This document shows positions 26,923 through 33,742 of a stretch of 64,000 nt of DNA, one piece after another. Position 1 is the first letter of the stretch. Every line of letters starts with the position of its first letter. The position numbers and the translations under genes were made by a program. The stretch is from the NCBI RefSeq assembly GCF_004168285.1, contig NZ_SEWF01000008.1, positions 62,001-126,000 of the forward strand, read 5' to 3'. The notes beneath the pieces were generated by a model. That model was given only the letters and a program-made list of their open reading frames with translations. It had not been told where the DNA came from and did not search any database. Source of the DNA: Emticicia agri. GTDB lineage: Bacteria; Bacteroidota; Bacteroidia; Cytophagales; Spirosomataceae.

Positions 26923-28134
26923 ATGACCGCTTCTGAACAGACCTTCCATCGCTCAAGTAAAAAAGATGAATTTGAATCGCCTGATTTTTATGAAATAGAT
27001 GATTTACTGACAGAAGAACAACTCATGATTCGTTCGGCAGTTCGTGATTTTGTGAAGCGTGAAATCTCTCCTATCATTGAAGATGCTGCCCAGCGGTGTG
27101 TATTTCCTGAACATATTGTAAAGAAATTCGGTGATTTAGGGGTGTTTGGCCCCACCATTCCGGTTGAGTATGGCGGTCAGGGCTTAGATTATATTTCGTA
27201 CGGCTTAATGATGCAGGAGGTAGAACGGGGCGATTCGGGTATGCGTTCAACAGCTTCGGTACAAGGCTCACTGGTCATGTTTCCTATCTACAAATACGGT
27301 AGCGAAGAGCAAAAACGCAAATTCTTACCCAAATTGGGCAGCGGCGAATTTTTAGGTTGTTTCGGACTGACAGAACCGGATTTCGGCTCAAATCCAAGTG
27401 GTATGACGACCCATTTTAAAGAAGATGGCGACCATGTGATACTGAACGGTGCAAAGATGTGGATTTCTAACTCTCCTAAAGCAGATGTGGCAGTAGTTTG
27501 GGCAAAAAATGAACAGGGACGAATAAAAGGCATCATTGTTGAGCGTGGAATGGAAGGGTTCAGTACTCCCGAAATACATGGCAAATGGTCTTTAAGGGCA
27601 AGTATTACGGGCGAACTGGTTTTTGATAATGTAAGAGTACCCAAAGCCAATATTTTACCTGAAGCCGACGGGTTGAAAGCACCGATGTCGTGCCTCGACA
27701 ATGCCCGCTATGGCATAGCCTGGGGCGCATTAGGGGCGGCAATGGATTGTTATGATTCGGCACGCAGGTATGCGATGGAACGCATACAATTCGATAAACC
27801 GATTGCGGCTTTCCAGCTTACGCAAAAGAAACTGGCCGAAATGCTGACCGAAATTACCAAAGCACAACTGGTTTGCTGGCGTTTAGGTAACCTGAAAAAT
27901 CAGGGGAAGGCTACCACCGCACAAATCTCACTGGCCAAACGTAATAATGTAGCTATGGCCTTGGAAATTGCCCGTGAGGCCCGACAAATACATGGAGGCA
28001 TGGGTATTACCGGAGAATATCCGATTATGCGGCACCAGATGAACCTCGAATCGGTGGTTACCTATGAGGGTACACACGATATACATTTATTGATTTTAGG
28101 CAATGCCATCACCGGGATTGGGGCGTTTAAGTAA
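26923..28134 (+). CDS. gcdH: Acyl-CoA dehydrogenase, glutaryl-CoA dehydrogenase type
   Basis: The 403-residue flavoenzyme has the full acyl-CoA dehydrogenase fold. Visible motifs are GVFGPTIPVEYGGQGLDYISYGL, CFGLTEPDFGSNPSGMTT and LNGAKMWISNSP (FAD/substrate loops). C-terminal helices with ARQIHGGMGITGEYPIMRH and VTYEGTHDIHLLILG follow. The Glu in YEGTH (Glu382) is at the catalytic-base position used by glutaryl-CoA dehydrogenase, which oxidises and decarboxylates glutaryl-CoA to crotonyl-CoA in lysine and tryptophan breakdown. It is monocistronic behind a good promoter. A short/branched-chain acyl-CoA dehydrogenase is the alternative. Confidence 0.87.
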   Translation: MTASEQTFHRSSKKDEFESPDFYEIDDLLTEEQLMIRSAVRDFVKREISPIIEDAAQRCVFPEHIVKKFGDLGVFGPTIPVEYGGQGLDYISYGLMMQEVERGDSGMRSTASVQGSLVMFPIYKYGSEEQKRKFLPKLGSGEFLGCFGLTEPDFGSNPSGMTTHFKEDGDHVILNGAKMWISNSPKADVAVVWAKNEQGRIKGIIVERGMEGFSTPEIHGKWSLRASITGELVFDNVRVPKANILPEADGLKAPMSCLDNARYGIAWGALGAAMDCYDSARRYAMERIQFDKPIAAFQLTQKKLAEMLTEITKAQLVCWRLGNLKNQGKATTAQISLAKRNNVAMALEIAREARQIHGGMGITGEYPIMRHQMNLESVVTYEGTHDIHLLILGNAITGIGAFK

Positions 28135-28138
28135 TGGC

Positions 28139-28255
28139 GAATGAGTGAATGGTGAATTAGTGAATATAAATTTCAAAATAATTATTTACTAATTTTCCCG
28201 TGTGGCGTTCGCATTCACTAATTCACTAATTCACTAATTCACCATTCCCTCATTC
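28139..28255. repeat. Octamer repeats forming a 27-bp hairpin between convergent genes
   Basis: The arm at 28139-28165 pairs with 28229-28255 at 26 of 27 positions. The right arm is preceded by further octamers, so ATTCACTA occurs three times in tandem at 28213-28236 with a fourth variant after it. The right arm runs into the stop codon of the DUF4230 gene. It probably serves as a bidirectional terminator; a related array lies at 59.64-59.76 kb. Confidence 0.75.
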
Positions 28256-28886
28256 ACGATTCATTTATCTCACTGAACTCCGATAACTCCTTTTTATTAT
28301 TGGTTCCTAATTGTCTGTAATCTATCTCCCAGTTGACAGAGGCCGCTAACTGGTTCATCATCAATCCTACCTGACGATTGGCTACTTTGGGCAAATCACT
28401 TTCCAATGCTTTGTCCTGCATCAGCTTCTTGGCTTCGTTCAGAATATTGGTATAGTCTTCATGGCTGAACTTATTCAGCCAACCCTGGTCTATGTCGTAG
28501 AATTTATAATCAGTATCAATAGATAATACTTCGGCAGTTGGAAACTCTTCTACTATCAATTTACGGGTGGTCTCATCTCTGCGCACTTTCATTTTCCCGA
28601 AATCAAACCCTACGGAAACTTTTGCCCTCGAAATCACCAAAGCCTTTTTATTGATATTGAATAACCCCCAGAAATCTTTTTTACTGCTATGGTCATATAT
28701 CTCGGTAAAATATCCCTCTGCTACTACTACCTTGAAGACCTTCTCAATACGTTCAAGCAGTAGCGTCGATTCTCTGCGCAGTTGTTCACGGTTATCACGA
28801 ATTTTCTTGCCATAGACCCAATTAAAAACCTGCCAGGCAGCAATGCCGCCTACACCAAGAGCCGATACAAAAAACAAAAAGTCCAT
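28254..28886 (-). CDS. DUF4230 membrane-anchored protein
   Basis: The 210-residue protein starts at ATG 28886 (MDFLFFVSALGVGGIAAW); the frame extends upstream only to a TTG at 28928. It has one N-terminal membrane segment, a short basic helix (YGKKIRDNREQLRRES) and the DUF4230 domain with IEKVFKVVVAEGYFTEIYDH, LVISRAKVSVGFDFGKM, and a helical C-terminus KKLMQDKALESDLPKVANRQVGLMMNQLAA. DUF4230 is a widespread bacterial domain of unknown function, usually tethered to the inner membrane. Confidence 0.8.
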   Translation of the reverse strand: MDFLFFVSALGVGGIAAWQVFNWVYGKKIRDNREQLRRESTLLLERIEKVFKVVVAEGYFTEIYDHSSKKDFWGLFNINKKALVISRAKVSVGFDFGKMKVRRDETTRKLIVEEFPTAEVLSIDTDYKFYDIDQGWLNKFSHEDYTNILNEAKKLMQDKALESDLPKVANRQVGLMMNQLAASVNWEIDYRQLGTNNKKELSEFSEINES

Positions 28887-28976
28887 GTTTTTTAAATCAT
28901 TAAGTTTTATTGAGACGCACAATCCCAAAAATGTTTCTTAATCAAAGATAGATATATTAAGCTATGGCTTTAGCGT

Positions 28977-29063
28977 TTTTAAAACTATTTTGTTTTGGTT
29001 AGACGAATCTTAAGGCGCAAATTAAAACTCAAAATATATAGTTTTAAAACTATTTTGTTTTGG
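28977..29063. repeat. 22-bp direct repeat beside the fold-back element
   Basis: The 22-base sequence at 28977-28998, beginning TTTTAAAACTATTTTGTTTT, recurs exactly at 29042-29063, 65 bp further on and immediately outside the left end of the fold-back element. The rest of 28887-29065 is AT-rich with no coding potential. Confidence 0.65.
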
Positions 29064-29065
29064 AC

Positions 29066-29552
29066 AGACCCGGAATGTTACTTTTTTGGGCTGAAAAAAA
29101 GTAACCAAAAAAGCAGCCATCATTTAAACTCGTACAATTAAAAATCTGATAGACTCCTCCTATTGTCATAATCCATATCTTGATTTTTAACTGTACTCAA
29201 ACAGGAAATGATGTTTTAAGGTTAACGTTTTTAGTTGTTATTTTTAATTGAAAGAATATCCTATTGGCTAACTGCAAATTTTTGTAAAATATGTAACGAC
29301 TTGAGTAGTCATTTTATATAAAAATCGTTTCTAAATTAGATAAAGACTGTTTTAGTTGTTAAAATTCAGGCATATAATAACTACTAAAAATGGTAACCTT
29401 ATTACGTCATTCCTGTTTGAGCGCGATTAAAAATCATGCAAGAAGTATTGATTTGGGCAAAACTCTATCAGATTTTTAATTGCGTGAGTTTGAATGATGG
29501 GCTGCTTTTTTGGTTACTTTTTTGCAGCCCAAAAAAGTAACATCCCGGGTCT
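29066..29552. mobile_element. 487-bp fold-back (MITE-like) element
   Basis: The ends are AGACCCGG and CCGGGTCT. The terminal arms, 29066-29152 and 29465-29552, are inverted copies differing at about seven positions. Homology continues inward at lower identity: for example CTCAAACAGGAA on the left matches TTCCTGTTTGAG on the right, and AAGGTTAAC matches the inverse of GGTAACCTT. Most of the element can therefore snap back on itself. Each arm contains a smaller hairpin (GTTACTTTTTT/AAAAAAAGTAAC). No ORF of useful size is inside, so it would be non-autonomous. No clear target-site duplication was found. Confidence 0.7.
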
Positions 29553-29625
29553 ATAAGAGCAGAATATTTTTAAGCATCTAATGGTAAGTTTTTACATATC
29601 AAGGTATCAGTTTTACGATTTTCAG

Positions 29626-29633
29626 TACCTTTG
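29626..29633 (+). promoter_or_regulatory. -7 element of miaA
   Basis: TACCTTTG matches TAnnTTTG and lies 27 bp before the TTG start at 29660 and 74 bp after the fold-back element. No matching -33 TTG was found at the right distance. Confidence 0.5.
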
Positions 29634-29659
29634 CTACGAAAAAATCATTTCACAAAAAC

Positions 29660-30583
29660 TTGACACAAACATTAGACAAATACTTAATTTTATTAGTTGG
29701 GCCTACAGCCGTAGGCAAAACCGACTTAGCTATCAGATTAGCCCATCAACTCAATACAGAAATTATTTCGGCTGATTCAAGGCAATTTTATAGAGAACTA
29801 AGCATTGGTACAGCAAAACCGACCAAAGAAGAAATGGATGGCATTACGCACCATCTGATTGATTCACACAGTATTGACTCCTATTACAGTGCAGGTGATT
29901 TTGAAAGAGATGTCATAAAACTATTGGAAGAAGATATTTTCAAACGGAAAGAGGTGGCAATAATGACCGGAGGTTCGGGCTTATTCGTAAAAGCCATTAC
30001 CGATGGTTTAGACGATATGCCTGAAGCACCTTTGGTACTACGAGAAAACCTGATGCAAAGACTCGAAACCGAAGGCGTAGAAGTATTAGCAGAAGAACTG
30101 AAAAAGCTGGACCCTGAATATGCTGCCACAGCCGATTTGCAGAACTCCCAACGGGTAGTAAGGGCTTTAGAAGTCTGTTTAAGCACAGGCAAACCTTTTT
30201 CGGAATTTCATAAAAAAACCAAAGTAAAGCGAAGCTTTCATTTCATTAAAATCGGTATAGAACGTCCAAGAGAAGAATTATATAGCCGAGTTAACCAACG
30301 GATGGAGATTATGTTAGCCAATGGTTTGATGGATGAAGTAAAAGGCTTAACCGATTACAGAAACCATAATGCATTGCAAACAGTAGGCTATAAAGAAGTT
30401 TTTGAATTTCTGGACGGAACTTATGATTATGCCATGATGGTAGAACTACTGAAACGTAATTCGAGAAGATATGCCAAACGGCAAATGACATGGTTCAAAA
30501 ATCAGGACGATTTCAAATGGTTCAATGCTGATGATTTTGAGGGAGTATATAAATATATACAAGCCGAAATGAGTATTAAATAA
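29660..30583 (+). CDS. miaA: tRNA dimethylallyltransferase
   Basis: MiaA transfers a dimethylallyl group to N6 of A37 in tRNAs reading UNN codons. The 307-residue protein has LLVGPTAVGKTDLA (P-loop), ISADSRQFYRELSIGTAKPT, HHLIDSHSIDSYYSAGDFERD, IMTGGSGLFVKAI, the DLQNSQRVVRALEV motif and C-terminal RNSRRYAKRQMTWFKNQ. Length and all motifs match the family. There is no ATG in the N-terminal region; the first plausible start is TTG at 29660, placed correctly behind the -7 element and one residue block before the P-loop strand, so a non-canonical TTG start is likely. Confidence 0.92.
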   Translation: MTQTLDKYLILLVGPTAVGKTDLAIRLAHQLNTEIISADSRQFYRELSIGTAKPTKEEMDGITHHLIDSHSIDSYYSAGDFERDVIKLLEEDIFKRKEVAIMTGGSGLFVKAITDGLDDMPEAPLVLRENLMQRLETEGVEVLAEELKKLDPEYAATADLQNSQRVVRALEVCLSTGKPFSEFHKKTKVKRSFHFIKIGIERPREELYSRVNQRMEIMLANGLMDEVKGLTDYRNHNALQTVGYKEVFEFLDGTYDYAMMVELLKRNSRRYAKRQMTWFKNQDDFKWFNADDFEGVYKYIQAEMSIK

Positions 30584-30603
30584 GCTAACTTAGGCCAGTA
30601 TAT

Positions 30604-31104
30604 TTATAGTTCAAACAGATATAACCAGTACTTTTTCTCAAACCTGGGTTCTATTTCCTTTAACCTGTAAAACCCCATACGTTCATATATATGACGGGCG
30701 GCGTCCATAAATTCAGAGGTATGCAACGCAACCGTTTTTTCACCTGTCTTTTTAGCATGGCCGAGACATAGCAGAATCAGATGTCTGCCAATACCCTTTC
30801 CATCATATTCTGTACGAACGCCAACCATTCTTAAATAACACCAGTCTTCCTGAAAAATAGCTGTCGGATTTCCGCTCGGAATATAATAGGCCATGCCCAC
30901 AATTTCATTCCCATCTTCGCAGATAAAACAGGTTGATTTCCCCAATAAGTCAAGGTAAGTATTTTCGCTATCAAGGATTGTCTCCAGTTTTTTCCAGTTA
31001 TCAGCAGTTAACTGGTTTTGAAACTGCCCAAAAGAATTTAGTCCAAGCACTCTAAGTTTTTCAATATCGGCAATTGTGGCAGTTCGGTAAGTGTATGGTT
31101 GCAT
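30604..31104 (-). CDS. GNAT-family N-acetyltransferase
   Basis: The 166-residue protein has the GNAT fold: an N-terminal strand-helix (YRTATIADIEKLRVLGLNSF), ICEDGNEIVGMAYYIP (strands 2-4), LRMVGVRTEYDGKGIGRHLI with the acetyl-CoA pyrophosphate-binding R-x-x-G-x-G type loop, then HTSEFMDAARHIYERMGFYRL. The acceptor substrate is unknown. It lies 55 bp downstream of the DJ-1/PfpI gene on the same strand, so the two may be co-transcribed. Confidence 0.85.
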   Translation of the reverse strand: MQPYTYRTATIADIEKLRVLGLNSFGQFQNQLTADNWKKLETILDSENTYLDLLGKSTCFICEDGNEIVGMAYYIPSGNPTAIFQEDWCYLRMVGVRTEYDGKGIGRHLILLCLGHAKKTGEKTVALHTSEFMDAARHIYERMGFYRLKEIEPRFEKKYWLYLFEL

Positions 31105-31158
31105 AAGAACTATCGGCAGATTTTATTGATGATTGAAAGATTAAGCAGTTGTAAGTCT

Positions 31159-31770
31159 TTAAATCCTCCAGTAATCATATTGAATATATTGAGCAGTCTC
31201 ATTAGACACCTCTTTTCCCAATAATTTTGACAATACATATAATGACATATCAATTCCTGCTGATACCCCTGCCGAAAGAATAATCCGCCCATTATCAACC
31301 CAGCGTTCTTCAGGCAATAAAGTTGTGTTAGGAGCAGCTTCTCTCATCTGTTCAACTGCTTTGAAATGCGTAGTAGCCGACAATCCTTCTAATAAACCTG
31401 CTTTCGCTAAAATCAATGAGCCTGTGCAAACCGAAAGCAACAATTCTACCTTTTCGTTCATGTTTTTTACCCATTCCAATAGTTTCAGATTATTCATTTC
31501 TCTTCTGGTGCCAAAGGGAGTACCATCAGGCTTAAATCCGCCACCGCCTGGAATCAGCAATATATCAGGTGTCGGGCAGTTGTCAAAGGTATAGTTAGCT
31601 TCTACCAGTAAACGATTCCTTGCGGCAATTTTTGGTTTTTCGGCTACTGTAAAAACCTGAAAATACCCTTCTCCTCCATTTTGTTTACCTGCCACGCCAA
31701 AAATCTCAAAGGGCCCTGTAAAGTCTAATACCTCTACCTCATCAAAAATAAAAATCCCTACCGATTTCAT
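31159..31770 (-). CDS. DJ-1/PfpI-family protein
   Basis: The 203-residue protein has the flavodoxin-like DJ-1/PfpI fold with IFIFDEVEVLDFTGPFEIFGVA, PDILLIPGGGGFKPDG (with Gly-rich loop) and the nucleophile elbow LLLSVCTGSLILAKAGLLEG around Cys115, followed by ATTHF, which supplies the partner His. The sequence is closest to the isonitrile-hydratase/GlxA-N-terminal subgroup and has no AraC domain attached. The role could be hydratase, glyoxalase-like or chaperone activity; which one cannot be told. Confidence 0.85.
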   Translation of the reverse strand: MKSVGIFIFDEVEVLDFTGPFEIFGVAGKQNGGEGYFQVFTVAEKPKIAARNRLLVEANYTFDNCPTPDILLIPGGGGFKPDGTPFGTRREMNNLKLLEWVKNMNEKVELLLSVCTGSLILAKAGLLEGLSATTHFKAVEQMREAAPNTTLLPEERWVDNGRIILSAGVSAGIDMSLYVLSKLLGKEVSNETAQYIQYDYWRI

Positions 31771-31850
31771 AAGTAAAAAAAATTAAAAGCCTGATTTGTT
31801 GAATATTTCCGGCAATAAAGGGGAAAATCTGTAAATCATGCAAACTCGAA

Positions 31851-31881
31851 TTGTTACTCTCGCAAATTAGATTTTTCTTTG
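31851..31881 (+). promoter_or_regulatory. Probable promoter of cmk
   Basis: TTG at 31851-31853, a 20-nt spacer, and TTTCTTTG at 31874-31881, which differs from TAnnTTTG only at the second base. The ATG of cmk follows 18 bp downstream. Confidence 0.45.
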
Positions 31882-31899
31882 CAAAAACTTTCAGATTGA

Positions 31900-32601
31900 A
31901 TGCAGAAAATTACTATTGCCGTTGATGGCTATTCGAGTTGTGGAAAAAGTACAACAGCCAAAAAAGTGGCAAAAAAATTAGGCTACAGTTATATTGATAC
32001 AGGTGCCATGTATCGTTCGGTAACCCTCTATTTCCACGAACACCATGTAACACTCACCAACGATAAAGAAATAGAAAAAGCCCTCGAAAATATTCATATC
32101 GAGTTCCGCCATAATCCGAACGATGGCAGAAACGAAACCTTTTTGAACGGCTTGAACGTAGAAGACGAAATCAGAAAACTATATATTGCCAATCAGGTAA
32201 GTGAGGTAAGTGCCATTGCCGCTGTAAGGCACGCTATGGTAGCCCAACAACGCCGGATGGGTAAAAAGAAAGGAGTGGTAATGGACGGCAGAGACATAGG
32301 CACGGTAGTTTTTCCTGATGCTGAATTGAAGATTTTCATGACCGCCGACCCTATAATCAGAGCCAATCGCCGCCAAATAGAACTGGCCGAAAGAGGCGAT
32401 TTAGTAGATTTGGAAGATATTATTGAAAATATCAAAAAAAGGGATTTGATTGATACTACCCGCAAAGAAAGCCCTTTAAGAAAAGCGGATGATGCCATTG
32501 AAGTAGATACTTCTTTCATGACGCTTGATGGACAAGTAGAGGTAGTGTGCGGTTTGGCTGAGGAGGCGTTGGCAAGGGCAGTAAAAAAAGCGACTTCTTA
32601 A
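31900..32601 (+). CDS. cmk: Cytidylate kinase
   Basis: Cmk phosphorylates CMP/dCMP to the diphosphates using ATP. The 233-residue protein has the P-loop DGYSSCGKSTTAKKVA at 9-24, LGYSYIDTGAMYRSVTLY, VMDGRDIGTVVFPDAELKIFMTAD (with the conserved RDIGTVV), RANRRQIEL and RDLIDTTRKESPLRKADDAI. Length and motifs match bacterial Cmk. The FAD oxidoreductase gene starts 6 bp after its stop, indicating an operon. Confidence 0.94.
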   Translation: MQKITIAVDGYSSCGKSTTAKKVAKKLGYSYIDTGAMYRSVTLYFHEHHVTLTNDKEIEKALENIHIEFRHNPNDGRNETFLNGLNVEDEIRKLYIANQVSEVSAIAAVRHAMVAQQRRMGKKKGVVMDGRDIGTVVFPDAELKIFMTADPIIRANRRQIELAERGDLVDLEDIIENIKKRDLIDTTRKESPLRKADDAIEVDTSFMTLDGQVEVVCGLAEEALARAVKKATS

Positions 32602-32607
32602 ATTGCC

Positions 32608-33666
32608 ATGCAATCATTCGATTATATCATAGTAGGGCAAGGCATTGCAGGGTCTTTGTTGGGCTATCAGCTTATAAAGGCAGGCAGGCGGGTAATGGTA
32701 CTGAATGATGAATCGATTCCTACTTCTTCGGCGGTTGCCGGAGGGATATTTAACCCTATTACCGGGAAAAACCTTGATAAAACCTGGTTGGCCGATACTA
32801 TTTTCCCCTATTTCAAAACGTTTTATCTCTCGCTCGAAAAAGAAACACATAGCCATTTCTATCACGAAACCAACCTTTTTCGCCCTTATGCGAATGAACA
32901 GCAACGGAAGCATTTTTTGCGACTGACTGATGAGTTTGATTTAGATAAATACATTTCTTTGGTAAAGCCTGACAGGTATAGTGAAATAGAAAATCATTTA
33001 GGTGGGCTTTATACTACCTCTGCAGGTTGGGTAGATGTACCCCTGATGATAGAATCACTCAGGCAATTGTTTATACAATCGGAGGCTTATAAAGCTGAAA
33101 GATTTGATTATAAGGCTTTAGATATTTCAGATACACAGGTTGTCTATAAAAATTTTCAGGCTTCAAAAATCATTTTTTGTGAAGGTTATTATGCCTCACA
33201 GAATCCTTATTTCAATTGGCTACCCTTCAATCCGGCAAAAGGTGAAACGTTGATTGCCACAATGCCCGACTATTCCATCACAGAGATTGTCAATCAGGGC
33301 ACATGGATTATTCCGTTGGGCAGTGAGCAATGCAGATTCGGATCAACCTATGTGTGGAATAGTTTAGACTGGCAAACAACCCCAGAAAGTAAAGAGACAA
33401 TTACAGAAAAAACTGATAAATTTCTTAAAACTTCTTATACCATTACCCATCAGCAGGCAGGTATCCGTCCGACTACGAAAGACCGTCGCCCCTTCTTAGG
33501 CAACCATCCTGCCTATTCAAACGTCTTTGTTTTCAACGGTTTAGGCACCAAAGGGGTATCGTTGGCGCCCTACTTTGCCAGTGAGCTATTATTTTTTTTA
33601 GAAAACGATAAAGATTTACTACCTGAATCGAACATTCGAAGGTTTTATTCGTTATATTCGTTATAA
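32608..33666 (+). CDS. FAD-dependent oxidoreductase (DAO family)
   Basis: The 352-residue flavoprotein opens with FDYIIVGQGIAGSLLGYQLI (GxGxxG dinucleotide-binding motif at about 9-14) and AVAGGIFNPITGKN, typical of D-amino-acid/glycine-oxidase-like proteins. It ends with AGIRPTTKDRRPFLGNHP and VFNGLGTKGVSLAPYFA, the C-terminal FAD loop of that family. It lies 6 bp downstream of cmk and is probably co-transcribed. The substrate amine or amino acid is unknown. Confidence 0.85.
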   Translation: MQSFDYIIVGQGIAGSLLGYQLIKAGRRVMVLNDESIPTSSAVAGGIFNPITGKNLDKTWLADTIFPYFKTFYLSLEKETHSHFYHETNLFRPYANEQQRKHFLRLTDEFDLDKYISLVKPDRYSEIENHLGGLYTTSAGWVDVPLMIESLRQLFIQSEAYKAERFDYKALDISDTQVVYKNFQASKIIFCEGYYASQNPYFNWLPFNPAKGETLIATMPDYSITEIVNQGTWIIPLGSEQCRFGSTYVWNSLDWQTTPESKETITEKTDKFLKTSYTITHQQAGIRPTTKDRRPFLGNHPAYSNVFVFNGLGTKGVSLAPYFASELLFFLENDKDLLPESNIRRFYSLYSL

Positions 33667-33742
33667 GATTAAGCATAAAACCCATAATCCAGGATAATAT
33701 AGATTGAGACCCGATTTAAGGAGCGGGGTTATACAGAGAGCT

